This document shows, in pieces, positions 1 to 9,273 of a stretch of DNA of 36,131 nucleotides. Source of the stretch: Candidatus Burarchaeum sp. (GTDB taxonomy: Archaea > Micrarchaeota > Micrarchaeia > Burarchaeales > Burarchaeaceae); assembly GCF_030646255.1 (NCBI RefSeq), contig NZ_JAUSNF010000051.1, positions 1 to 36,131 on the forward strand, written 5' to 3'. Within the stretch, counting starts at the first letter, position 1. The number at the start of each line of letters is the position of its first letter. The notes under the pieces were generated by a model. The model did not search any database and was not told where the DNA came from. It worked only from the letters and a program-made list of their open reading frames with translations. The position numbers and the translations under genes were made by a program.

Positions 1-1227
1 GGGAGTTCGTTGCACGCATTCCTCGCGGCTGGGCGCGGCTGGTTCATGGTTTCGCTGCTTGCATTCCTCGCCGCTGTGCTGTGCAGAACAAATATGATTG
101 TGCTCGTAGTGCCGATTCTTGCATTTGAGTATTTGAGGGCAAGCAAGGATGGACAGGGTGCAAGGCAGAGCAGGGCGAGCCGGCTCGCACAGTCTGCAAA
201 GGCACTCACGCCATTCGCACTTGCATTCGTCCTCTCCTTCGGAGTCTGGCTCGTGCTCGACAGCTTCTTGCAGATGCAGACAATGTCGAAAACTTTCGAG
301 CACTATTTCACATATGCCACGGGCTCGAACCAGGATTTGACTTCGAGGCTTTTGAGAACCGCAGTTTCATTTGGAAGGGTGTTTGCTCGGCTTACTCCGC
401 CAATGGCACTTGCACTCGTGATTTCTGTTTATGGTTTGTGGAAAGAGAAGAAACTACTCGGTAAAAAAGAGGTTGCGGTACTTGCACTGCTATTCGCGTG
501 GATTTCCATTGGTCTCCTTACGGTGCTGCTGGTTACGCAGGGCAATGTGCCGGCATATTTCTCGCCCATAATTCCGGCAATCGCAATCGTGGTCGGGAAT
601 TTCTGTACAAGGGCGAAGATTAGTGGCTGGAAGTGGTTTGCATTTGCACTCGCAATTGCGCTAAGTTATGCAGGCCTGCTTGGCTACCTTGATTTCAACG
701 AGGTGAACCTGCTGCTCCTACTGGCCGCAGGCATTGGCGCATTCGTACTCGCACTCGCATATTGGCTCATAGACAGGAATAGGAGCCTTGCAAGGCTGGC
801 TGTTGTGCTTCTTGCAATGAGCATGGCATCTTCCGCATTCATGCTGGATGGACTGCGCACCTATGACGCAATGCGCTCGCAGTCGGTTGCCGATGCTGCG
901 GAATATTTTGATATGGTGGGCGCGCAGAAAATTGCGGAATCGCAGGAGCGCACGCTGGACCTCTACGTGAACGCGACCGTGCGCCAATACACTGAGCAGG
1001 GAACTTGCGCCATGGTTGACGGCCGGCCCTGCCCTCCCGATGAAGTTGCAAGCTTCCCGGCCGGATTCTACGTCGTGAACTTCCCGCTCAGGCCGCTTGC
1101 GCTCGACCCCGCGGTGGGCGCGCAGTTCAGGTTCAACCTTTTCTATGAGGAGGGCGTCGGGAACTGCACACTCGAAAGGATTTACAGGGCCCATGACATT
1201 GTGCTGAGCGAGATATACAGATGCTGA
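1..1227 (+). CDS. Polytopic membrane protein, GT-C/ArnT-like glycosyltransferase family, 5' truncated by window edge
   Basis: Frame open from base 1 (GSSLHAFLAAGRGW...), many hydrophobic segments, C-terminal soluble domain; next to epimerase and AglB. Confidence 0.55.
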   Translation, partial: GSSLHAFLAAGRGWFMVSLLAFLAAVLCRTNMIVLVVPILAFEYLRASKDGQGARQSRASRLAQSAKALTPFALAFVLSFGVWLVLDSFLQMQTMSKTFEHYFTYATGSNQDLTSRLLRTAVSFGRVFARLTPPMALALVISVYGLWKEKKLLGKKEVAVLALLFAWISIGLLTVLLVTQGNVPAYFSPIIPAIAIVVGNFCTRAKISGWKWFAFALAIALSYAGLLGYLDFNEVNLLLLLAAGIGAFVLALAYWLIDRNRSLARLAVVLLAMSMASSAFMLDGLRTYDAMRSQSVADAAEYFDMVGAQKIAESQERTLDLYVNATVRQYTEQGTCAMVDGRPCPPDEVASFPAGFYVVNFPLRPLALDPAVGAQFRFNLFYEEGVGNCTLERIYRAHDIVLSEIYRC

Positions 1228-1287
1228 GAAGAGCTATGGAAAGGGATTGTGCTGCAGGAAATATGCAGGTGCTGAGGTGAGTGATGC

Positions 1288-2226
1288 ATGGCAAAAATAC
1301 TGGTAACCGGGGCCGCGGGCTTCATAGGCTCGCAGCTATGTGATGCGTTGCTCGCGCGCGGGCACGAAGTTATGGGCTACGACAATCTGTGCGCAGGAAA
1401 GATGGAGAATTTGAAGGGGGCGCTAAAGAGCAAACGCTTCAGGTTTGTGCGCGCGGACATATTGGACGAGAAGAAGATTGCAGATGCTTGCACGGAAGTC
1501 CAAACAATCTATCATCTGGCCGCAGACCCAGTAGTGAAGGACAGCGCAGAGAGGCCCGGCAGGTCATTTGAGCAGAATGTTGCCGGCACGTTCAGGGTGC
1601 TCGAGGCTGCGAGGAAAAGGGGCGTGAAGCACTTTGTGCTTACTTCGACTTCCACAGTCTACGGCGATGCAAAGGAAATTCCGACGCCGGAGAGCGCGCC
1701 GCTTGAGCCCATAAGCAACTATGGCGCAAGCAAGCTTGCGGGCGAGCACTACTGCGCATCCTATGCCCACACCTATGGCATCAGGGCCACGGCATTCAGG
1801 TATGCCAATATTTTCGGCGAAAGGAGCGGGCATGGCGTGATGTGCGACTTTTATGCCAAGCTCAGGGCCAACCCGCGCGAGCTCGAGATACTGGGCGATG
1901 GGAAGCAGGACAAGTCTTACTTGCATGTGGAAGACTGCATTGAGGCCAGCCTGCTGGCTGTTGCAAAGCAGCGCACAGTGTTCGAGGCCTATAACATAGG
2001 GAGCAGGAAAAAATACACTGTGGACGAACTTGCACGAATCATATGCAAGATAATGGGCGTGAAGCCGAAATTCAGCTATACTGGCGGAAAACGTGGTTGG
2101 GTTGGCGACGTGCCGCTCATGCTGCTTTCAACCAAGAAGATTGAGAAGCTCGGCTGGCGCGAGAAGATTGGGTTTGAAGATGGTGTGAGGCGCTATTTGA
2201 AGTGGCTGGCTGCTGAAGGAAACTGA
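1288..2226 (+). CDS. NAD-dependent epimerase/dehydratase (UDP-glucose 4-epimerase-like SDR)
   Basis: Rossmann motif GAAGFIGSQL, YGASK catalytic motif, YHLAA. Confidence 0.9.
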   Translation: MAKILVTGAAGFIGSQLCDALLARGHEVMGYDNLCAGKMENLKGALKSKRFRFVRADILDEKKIADACTEVQTIYHLAADPVVKDSAERPGRSFEQNVAGTFRVLEAARKRGVKHFVLTSTSTVYGDAKEIPTPESAPLEPISNYGASKLAGEHYCASYAHTYGIRATAFRYANIFGERSGHGVMCDFYAKLRANPRELEILGDGKQDKSYLHVEDCIEASLLAVAKQRTVFEAYNIGSRKKYTVDELARIICKIMGVKPKFSYTGGKRGWVGDVPLMLLSTKKIEKLGWREKIGFEDGVRRYLKWLAAEGN

Positions 2227-2261
2227 ACTGATGCAAAAATAGACTGGCCTGCCTTCACAAC

Positions 2262-5027
2262 CTAGTCCTTCAGCCTGTAGATGCGCACTGGAAGGCCTGG
2301 CCCTATCTGCGCCGGGTCTCCAACATATGGATAGACCTGCTCAAAGCCATCGATGTGCCCGAGGAAGAAGCCCTGGTAGAATACTGAATCATAGGCAAGG
2401 CCTGCGCGGTCTTCATAGCCCGAGCCGGCTGAAGGATACATTACTAGAAACTGCTGATAGAGACGGCCATCTGCGAGCGTGGTCTGGCCCTGCCCCATCA
2501 GATAGCCGCGGTTTTGCGTGCTGTTCGCCTCATTAAGCATGACGAGCTGGCTCTGGCCGTCTTGCTCATACGCACCCACACAGTAGCCGGAAGTTCTGTG
2601 CGAGGAAATTGAGCGCACGAAAGTTATGTCCGTGCCCTGTACGTTGCAGACATCTGCAGCCGTCGGGTTGGCTGGCACGAAGACGCGCTCAAAAGAGTGC
2701 TGGGCCTCGCAGGGGGACGAACCGACCTGGCGGGGCACGAACTTGGTCTCGTTGTTCTGCACGCACGAGAGGTAGACCAGCGCGCCCCACTTGCCTATGA
2801 GGTCCTGGTCCAGCAGCAGATATTTCGCCTTGTGCTCGCGCATCCACTGCGCCGCATGCTCGGGCGTGTTTGACACGAGCAGGTCGGCCATCTGCAGATC
2901 CTGATACATGTACGGATGGTCGTTGCGCGTGATGGTCTTGCGCTGGCCGAAGAAGTTCGTCCAGTGGCCGTAGTCCCACCAGTGTATCACGCGGTCGTCC
3001 TCTGCCACGTTGTTCCTGATCCAGTCCATCGGGTCTATCCACCATTGGGGTATGCGCGAGCAGTAGAGGTAATAGGCAGTGCCGAGGGCCCTTGCCTTCT
3101 CGCCCTGGCCCAGGTCTATTGCATGCGAGTCAATGTACGGCTGGAGCGCGTTGCAGTCGACCACGGTCTGCCCGCCGAATTCGGTGTAGATTTCCGGGCT
3201 GGCCGAAGCCTGGATTACGAATAATATGGGCACTGCAGTAAGAAGCATTAGGGCCATGCCGAATGCAAATGCGCCGTTGGCGTAAAGGGCGCCCTGCTTT
3301 TCATCAGCCTTTGTCAACTCGGAAACCAGGCGCACGAGGCCGCCAAGCACCACGCAGAAGCCGACAATCACGACGCTCGTGAGCTGGAATACGAACTTTA
3401 TCTTGCCCAGGCCGACCCAGACAACGGGCAGGACCATGAATGCAAAGAAGAGCGAATGCTTGGAGTCGCGGTACCAGGCCATTGCAAAGGCTGATGCGGC
3501 AATAAGCCCGAAAATAATCAAACTTGAAATTCCCTGCAGGAAGCCGGACTCGAAAAGCCATTTGAGCGGAAGCCCGAGCGGGCCTATTGCAGCTACGAAG
3601 TCATTGCCCGTGCCGCCCTCTTCTGCCACTGTGTTGGCCATCGCATCTGCGGGAAGCGTCTGCGAGGCGGCGCCCTTCACATAGCCGAGTATTGGCGGGC
3701 CCAGGGGCGTGAACAGCAGCACGAGGCCGCCGAGGACGAGCAGGACCGCCAAATAGTTGAACTTGTCGCTGGCCATGTCAAAGAGCTTGAGCTGCTCTAT
3801 TGCATAGATGGGAAGCAGCAGCACCTTTTCGTGCATGGCCCACTCGCGCTTGTGCGCAAGCTTGTCTGAAATGGCCCATAGCGCATAGTAGAAGTAAATC
3901 GCACCTACCACTGCGAGCGGATCCATGGATATGTTGAATATGAAGGAGAGGTAAGGGAATGCGGGTGCGGTGAAGCCGCCATAGTAGGAAAGAATCAGCT
4001 GGGCGCCTATGCCAAACGAGATTATGATTGCGTTCAGCTCCAGGAACTTCCAGCTCGTTCTTCCTTTCAGGTAATCAATGATTCCCTGCACGCCGATGTA
4101 GCCGGCCATCAAGAGATAGGCCTGCACGTCGGATTTTGAACCCAGAGTAAGGGCGGCGAGCGCGATTCCTGCGAGGAGCGCTGCGCTCCGCTTCTGCCGC
4201 GTTATGACTAGCAAGTATGCTGCATAGAAGAAGAATGCGCCGAACACGCCCCAGGGCGTCTGCTCGTTTTCCCACGCCGCAAGTTTCTCGATTATGCGCG
4301 GCGCGAAGGCCATGAGGCCTGCCGCGATAAGGCCGATTTTTCGGCCGTACGGCTCAGATAAGAGAAGATATGCGAAAAATACTATTGCAGCCGCGACCAC
4401 GGGCGGATAGAATGCCTGCGCAAAGCCCAAAGCATACAGGTCAAAAGGCTTGCCCGCGTTGTATATTGCATACCATTGTGCGCCAAGGTAGTTGGAGAGC
4501 GGCGGAGCCCTGTGCGAGGTAATGTTTGGATACCATGCCAGGTCATCAATCCGGGGTATCTCGCCCGCCTGCACTATGAACTGCGTTGCGCGCGCATAAT
4601 AGTACGGGTCAAACTCATAAAAGAATGCGCCTGCATTCGACGGGAAGGCACTCTGCATCCGTATGTAGAAGGCTGTGACTATGAATAGCAGCAGCAGAAA
4701 CCAGTGCCAGTTCTCACGCAGGTTGAGCTTGACGTCGAGCGGGAAGATTTTTTCCTTGAAGCAGAATGCCAGGCCGATGATGCTCAGCAGGACTGTGTTT
4801 GCGATGAACAAATCATGTGAGAAAAGGATGCCGACGAATGATTCTGCCATCAATAGGAATGGCGGAATTACAAGGCCAAGCGCAAAACCGATGCCGAGAG
4901 CCTCGGGCACGCCCATCTTGAGCCTGCGCACAAGAGGCAGGGCGAGCAGGAAGCCGGGAACTATTATCGAGATTAGCGCCAGCAGTGCGGGTACTAGAAA
5001 GCTGATAAACTCCATAAACTCACTCAA
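2262..5027 (-). CDS. aglB: Oligosaccharyltransferase STT3/AglB
   Basis: 921 aa, multi-TM N-terminal half and the diagnostic WWDYGHW motif (VIHWWDYGHWTNFFG); TTG start at 5027. Confidence 0.92.
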   Translation of the reverse strand: MSEFMEFISFLVPALLALISIIVPGFLLALPLVRRLKMGVPEALGIGFALGLVIPPFLLMAESFVGILFSHDLFIANTVLLSIIGLAFCFKEKIFPLDVKLNLRENWHWFLLLLFIVTAFYIRMQSAFPSNAGAFFYEFDPYYYARATQFIVQAGEIPRIDDLAWYPNITSHRAPPLSNYLGAQWYAIYNAGKPFDLYALGFAQAFYPPVVAAAIVFFAYLLLSEPYGRKIGLIAAGLMAFAPRIIEKLAAWENEQTPWGVFGAFFFYAAYLLVITRQKRSAALLAGIALAALTLGSKSDVQAYLLMAGYIGVQGIIDYLKGRTSWKFLELNAIIISFGIGAQLILSYYGGFTAPAFPYLSFIFNISMDPLAVVGAIYFYYALWAISDKLAHKREWAMHEKVLLLPIYAIEQLKLFDMASDKFNYLAVLLVLGGLVLLFTPLGPPILGYVKGAASQTLPADAMANTVAEEGGTGNDFVAAIGPLGLPLKWLFESGFLQGISSLIIFGLIAASAFAMAWYRDSKHSLFFAFMVLPVVWVGLGKIKFVFQLTSVVIVGFCVVLGGLVRLVSELTKADEKQGALYANGAFAFGMALMLLTAVPILFVIQASASPEIYTEFGGQTVVDCNALQPYIDSHAIDLGQGEKARALGTAYYLYCSRIPQWWIDPMDWIRNNVAEDDRVIHWWDYGHWTNFFGQRKTITRNDHPYMYQDLQMADLLVSNTPEHAAQWMREHKAKYLLLDQDLIGKWGALVYLSCVQNNETKFVPRQVGSSPCEAQHSFERVFVPANPTAADVCNVQGTDITFVRSISSHRTSGYCVGAYEQDGQSQLVMLNEANSTQNRGYLMGQGQTTLADGRLYQQFLVMYPSAGSGYEDRAGLAYDSVFYQGFFLGHIDGFEQVYPYVGDPAQIGPGLPVRIYRLKD

Positions 5028-5078
5028 CGCACGCAGGAAAATGGGGGAAAATAATTAATAAGCATTTTAAGCGCTTTC
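5028..5078. promoter_or_regulatory. Divergent promoter with a single central AT box (ATAATTAATA) between aglB and geranylgeranyl reductase
   Basis: AT box centred near 5053, about 26 nt from each start codon (TTG 5027 minus, GTG 5079 plus). Confidence 0.6.
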
Positions 5079-6224
5079 GTGGGAAAGCAGGTCGTGCGAG
5101 TTTCTGTTGTGGGTGCGGGTCCTGCGGGCTGCGCAGCTGGAGCGCGGGCTGCTGAACTGGGCGGGCGCGTCTGCATCTATGAAGAGCACGAAAAGATAGG
5201 CGAGCCCGTGGCCTGCTCGGCCATAGTCTCACGGAAAGGGCTGGAGGCCTGCGGCGTGCCCTACGAGGCCGTGACATTCAACAAACTCAGGGGCGCGTTC
5301 ATCCACTTGCCCGGCGGGCTTGTGCTGTGCGTGAAGGCTGGCCATGACGTGGCGAACGTGTTTGACCGCGCGAAATATGACAAGCTGTGCGCGGAAAGGG
5401 CGGAGAAGGCAGGCGCAATGATTGAGGTTGGAAGGCGGATTGAACCGCAGGGGATGAAAAAACTTGCAGAAGCCGGTGCGCTGATAGGCGCAGACGGATT
5501 TTCCTCGCCAACTGCAAAGGCATTCGGTTTTCCGGCCATCAAGGACCATGTTTTCTGCTACCAGGAGGACATAGAGGGTGCGCATTTTGTTGATGAAACG
5601 AGCGTGCACGTGTTTGTTTCGAACTCGCTGTTGCCGGGATTTTTCGCATGGGCAATCCCGCTGGGCAAGGAGAGGGCGAGAGTCGGATGCGGAGTAATGC
5701 AAGGGCATAACCCGAAGCAGGCGCTTGACAGGCTGGTGGAAAAGGAAGGGACTCTGCGCGAAATTCTCGATGGTGCGCGCACAGTAAGCAGGCTGGGCGG
5801 CGTGATTCCGGTTTGCATGCGGAAGCAGACTGCAAAAGGCAGGGTTCTGCTTGTAGGCGATGCTGCAGGGCAGGCCAAGGCCACGACAGGGGGCGGCATT
5901 TACTTCGGCAGCATGTGCGGCAGGCTTGCAGGCGAGGTTGCTGCGCAGGCAAAAAGCGAGAAGGAACTGGTGGCTTACGAGAATCTTTGGCGCACGAAGT
6001 ATGGAAAGGACCTAGAAATTCACAGGCGCATGATGGATTTTGCAGCAGGCATTGGGGATGGACAACTGTGCAGCTATGCGCGGCTTGCAAAGCAGTTCGG
6101 AATCGAGAGGTTCCTGTCCGAGCACGGCGACATGGATTCGCCGGGCACCATGCTGGAAAGCCTCAGGAAGAGCGGCGGCCTGCTTGCGGCGACTGTTGGA
6201 AGGCTGTTTGGAACGCAGGCGTGA
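5079..6224 (+). CDS. Geranylgeranyl reductase family FAD-dependent oxidoreductase
   Basis: N-terminal GAGPAGCAAGARAAELG dinucleotide fold, GDAAGQAKATTGGGIYFG motif typical of the GGR family. Confidence 0.88.
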   Translation: MGKQVVRVSVVGAGPAGCAAGARAAELGGRVCIYEEHEKIGEPVACSAIVSRKGLEACGVPYEAVTFNKLRGAFIHLPGGLVLCVKAGHDVANVFDRAKYDKLCAERAEKAGAMIEVGRRIEPQGMKKLAEAGALIGADGFSSPTAKAFGFPAIKDHVFCYQEDIEGAHFVDETSVHVFVSNSLLPGFFAWAIPLGKERARVGCGVMQGHNPKQALDRLVEKEGTLREILDGARTVSRLGGVIPVCMRKQTAKGRVLLVGDAAGQAKATTGGGIYFGSMCGRLAGEVAAQAKSEKELVAYENLWRTKYGKDLEIHRRMMDFAAGIGDGQLCSYARLAKQFGIERFLSEHGDMDSPGTMLESLRKSGGLLAATVGRLFGTQA

Positions 6225-6264
6225 TTGATTAATAAAATTGCACGAGATAGGATGCAGTGAATAC

Positions 6265-6957
6265 ATGGTTGTTGTAAGACCGAAACATGTAGCGCTCATA
6301 CCCGACGGCAACCGCAGGTGGGCGCGCAGGCATGGAAAGACGCCTGTCGGGGGCCATGCGGCTGGCATCGACAATCTGGGCAACCTGCTGAAATGGTGCC
6401 GGGAGTTCAAGGTAAAGGAGCTCACTGCGTGGGGTTTTTCGACCGAGAATTTCGACAGGCCGCCGAGCGAAGTGCACGGGCTCATGAAGCTTTTCGAGAA
6501 GAAATTGCTGGAGGCTGAGAAAAGGAATGAGGTGCACAAATACAAAATAAGGGTGCGCGTGCTGGGCGACCTGGACAGGTTTCCTTCCCAGCTCCGCAAC
6601 AAAATACGCGAGCTTGAGGGCCGCACTGAGAATTACAACAATTACCACTTCAACATCCTGCTCAGCTACGGAGGTAGGAAGGAGCTCGTGGCCGCAGTGA
6701 ACCAGGCGCTTGCAAGCGGCGTGCGCAGGGTTGATGAAAATTCATTCCGGAAGCTGCTCTGGACCGCGCCGCTTTCCTCAGACCCGGACATAATAATTCG
6801 AACTGCGGGCGAAAGCAGGATGTCGGGATTCCTGCCCTGGCAGGGCGCGTACAGCGAGTATTACGTATCGCAGAAGCTCTGGCCTGAATTCGGGCGCGCG
6901 GATTTTGTGAAGGCTCTGCGCGAGTATTCGAAGAGAAAGAGGCGGTTTGGCAAATAG
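6265..6957 (+). CDS. uppS: Cis-prenyltransferase (undecaprenyl/polyprenyl diphosphate synthase)
   Basis: HVALIPDGNRRWARRHG, ELTAWGFSTENFDRP, DIIIRTAGESRMSGFLPWQGAYSEYY motifs; start taken at 6265 within ORF 6238-6957. Confidence 0.95.
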   Translation: MVVVRPKHVALIPDGNRRWARRHGKTPVGGHAAGIDNLGNLLKWCREFKVKELTAWGFSTENFDRPPSEVHGLMKLFEKKLLEAEKRNEVHKYKIRVRVLGDLDRFPSQLRNKIRELEGRTENYNNYHFNILLSYGGRKELVAAVNQALASGVRRVDENSFRKLLWTAPLSSDPDIIIRTAGESRMSGFLPWQGAYSEYYVSQKLWPEFGRADFVKALREYSKRKRRFGK

Positions 6958-7033
6958 TCCGGGCCGGCCAATAAACTATTGGTTTAGCTGAAAGAAACGA
7001 AAGAAGAAAAAGCGAGGAAAGGCAGGTAAGAAC

Positions 7034-7390
7034 GTGGCACGCATATATAACAGGACGCGGAATGAGGCGCTTGCCGATTCGGCAGAACTTGCCGACACTT
7101 TTTTCTCGCGGGCGCGCGGACTGATGTTCAGGCGCAGGATTGAAAAGCCGTTGATATTCATATTCGATGAAGGCCAGGAGAAAAACATGCGGGCCTGCGC
7201 CATTCACTCGCTCTTCGTGTTCTTTTCCTTCTCGGCAATTTATCTGGATGCCAAGAAGAGAGTGGTGGATGTGCGCGTGTGCGGGCCGTTCTTCTCGTTC
7301 ATGATGCCGCGCTCCGAATGCGCCTACCTGATAGAGGGCGAGCCGGGGCTGACTGGGAAAGTAGGAGTTGGAGATGTGCTGGAGTTTTAG
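7034..7390 (+). CDS. DUF192 family protein
   Basis: ARGLMFRRRIEKPLIFIFDEGQEKNMRACAIHSLFVFFSFSAIYLD matches the DUF192 pattern. Confidence 0.8.
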   Translation: MARIYNRTRNEALADSAELADTFFSRARGLMFRRRIEKPLIFIFDEGQEKNMRACAIHSLFVFFSFSAIYLDAKKRVVDVRVCGPFFSFMMPRSECAYLIEGEPGLTGKVGVGDVLEF

Positions 7391-7456
7391 ATTGTGCTGA
7401 ATGGGCGGACGCGAAGGATGTGCTGGAGTTTTGAATGCGCGTAAAGGGGCAAGAAA

Positions 7457-8971
7457 ATGGGATCTTACGAAGAAAGAAAATTAAGGGGGCCGGTTAAGGC
7501 CAGAAAGCGGGAGGAAGAGCTGCTGGGCTGGGAGATTGGCGCATGGAACTGCGATTACAAGGTTGGCATGCCAGGGTTGAGTGATGAGGAAAAGGAGGTT
7601 GTGGCTGGACTGACGGAGAAGTTCCGAGAGGCGACAAGGCATGCCGCGGTCGAGGATAAGGAAGATGCAAAGCGCGAGATGGGAAGGCTGCTCGCAGATT
7701 ATTGCGAGGAAAGAGGAATTGGGATTGAGCAACGGCAGGCAGACTACCTCGTCCGCACAGCTGTCGCACATACATACGGCTTCTCTGCGCTCGATGAGCT
7801 GCTGATGGATGACGAACTCGAGGAGCTTGCGGTTGTCGGCATCGGCAAGCCGATTTTCATCTACCATCGCGCGCGCGGATGGCTGAAGACAAATTGCGCG
7901 TTCAGGAATGGCGAGGCACTTATTGATGTAATGAATAAGATGGCGCGCGGGGTCGGCAGGAGAATCACTTTGCAGAGCCCGCGGCTCAACGCAGTCCTGC
8001 CTGACGGCTCGCGCATGCACGCCTCGATTCCGCCGATTTCCGAGTATGAGCTCACAATAAGGAAGTTCCGGCGCAACCCGATTCACGTTGCAGACCTGAT
8101 AGCCTACAAAACCTTCTCGCCCGGCTCGCTTGCGTTTTTGTGGATGCTCATGCAGGCAGATGCCTCGCTTGTGATTGCGGGCAACACGGCGAGCGGAAAG
8201 ACCAGCACGCTGAACGCGCTTTTCCAGTTCATCTCGCTGAAGGAACGTGTGCTCATCACTGAAGAGACGCCGGAGATAAACGTGCCGCATGAGCACAAGG
8301 TCAAGCTGCTCTCGAGCGCCGAGCTGGGCATCCCGATGAAGGAGCTGGTTGCAGACTCGCTTAGAATGAGGCCTGACCGCGTGATTGTGGGCGAGGCGCG
8401 CACAGCGGAGGAGGTTGGCGCGCTGCTCGAAACCATGACGAGCGGGCAGGCTCGGGGCTCGTATGCAACTTTCCACGCGCAGAGTGCGCGCGAAGTGCTT
8501 GTGCGCATGCGCTCGCTCGGTGCGCTGCCGAATGACCTGCAGTCGCTTGACCTCATCGTGGTGCAGAGGCGCCTGATGCGCTATGACCCGAAGGCGAGGA
8601 AGGGGCATGAGGTGCGGAGATGCACGGAAATAAGCGAGATTGTGCCGCCCGTAAGTGCGGCAGATGATGCAAAACTTCCGGCCCTGCGCATGATCTTCAA
8701 ATATGATGCATTCAAAGATGCAGTAGTTGCTGCGGAAAAAAGCAAAATTCTCGCCGGGCGCGTATGCGAGAGCTTCGGCATTTCGAGGAAAGAATTCGAT
8801 GCTGAGCTTCAGCGCAGGGCAGAATTCCTTGCAGGCCTCGATGTTTCGCGCTCATTCGACGAAATAACGCGCGAGGTGCAGCGCTTCTCGTTTGCGGACT
8901 TTGAGGAAGAGACGCCGAAGGCAGCAGCAGCTCCGGCCGGCGTGGCGTTCTTCAACTCGGTGTTCGAGTAA
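7457..8971 (+). CDS. Type II/IV secretion system or archaeal pilus ATPase (TadA/VirB11/GspE-like)
   Basis: Walker A GNTASGKTSTLNALFQF, LITEETPEINVPHEHKV, MRPDRVIVGEARTAEEVGALLETMTSGQ. Confidence 0.92.
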   Translation: MGSYEERKLRGPVKARKREEELLGWEIGAWNCDYKVGMPGLSDEEKEVVAGLTEKFREATRHAAVEDKEDAKREMGRLLADYCEERGIGIEQRQADYLVRTAVAHTYGFSALDELLMDDELEELAVVGIGKPIFIYHRARGWLKTNCAFRNGEALIDVMNKMARGVGRRITLQSPRLNAVLPDGSRMHASIPPISEYELTIRKFRRNPIHVADLIAYKTFSPGSLAFLWMLMQADASLVIAGNTASGKTSTLNALFQFISLKERVLITEETPEINVPHEHKVKLLSSAELGIPMKELVADSLRMRPDRVIVGEARTAEEVGALLETMTSGQARGSYATFHAQSAREVLVRMRSLGALPNDLQSLDLIVVQRRLMRYDPKARKGHEVRRCTEISEIVPPVSAADDAKLPALRMIFKYDAFKDAVVAAEKSKILAGRVCESFGISRKEFDAELQRRAEFLAGLDVSRSFDEITREVQRFSFADFEEETPKAAAAPAGVAFFNSVFE

Positions 8972-8977
8972 GTTCGG

Positions 8978-8985
8978 TTTTTAAA
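8978..8985 (+). promoter_or_regulatory. TATA-like box upstream of the tRNA gene (TTTTTAAA)
   Basis: About 30 nt upstream of tRNA position 1 at 9011. Confidence 0.5.
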
Positions 8986-9010
8986 GTTGCTTTGTGAAAA
9001 GATAAACTAG

Positions 9011-9183
9011 GCCTAGGTAACTCAGCTTGGTATAAGAGTGCCAGACTCATAATCTCCGCCTGTGAGACAGGCGGCTCAAAATGGCACCAAAGTCAGTTGA
9101 GAAATCTGGAAGCCGCGAGTTCAAAAGCCGTGACGGCAAGCCGTCAAGATTTGCCAGCAAGGCTGTCAATCTCGCCCTAGGCA
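9011..9183 (+). tRNA. tRNA with CAU anticodon (Met elongator or Ile2) containing two introns: anticodon-loop 37/38 (approx 9052-9103) and T-loop (approx 9126-9169)
   Basis: Acceptor GCCTAGG/CCTAGGC, D-stem ACTC/GAGT, anticodon stem CCAGA/TCTGG with loop CTCATAA, T-arm GCGAG-TTCAAAT-CTCGC after removing introns; mature length 77 nt. BHB-like pairing CTCA/TGAG with 3-nt bulges TAA and AAA for intron 1. Confidence 0.88.
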
Positions 9184-9222
9184 TTGAAGTGGCTAAGTTA
9201 GGTAAGTAGTTGGAGCGGCCCA

Positions 9223-9271
9223 CTTTCCGCTTGACGCGGAAAGGGGTCCCTTTCTCGGAGCGCCGAGAAAG
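9223..9271. terminator. Tandem GC-rich hairpins between convergent tRNA and RNase P RNA genes
   Basis: CTTTCCGC-ttgac-GCGGAAAG (9223-9243) and CTTTCTCGG-agcg-CCGAGAAAG (9250-9271). Confidence 0.5.
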
Positions 9272-9273
9272 TG

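Noticed and set aside
6968-6982. Perfect CCAATA-aac-TATTGG inverted repeat downstream of uppS
   Set aside because: Short AT-rich palindrome; could be a box or weak hairpin but no supporting context was found.
7481-8608. 375-aa minus-strand ORF
   Set aside because: Antisense to the well-supported secretion ATPase; composition artefact of a high-GC coding frame.
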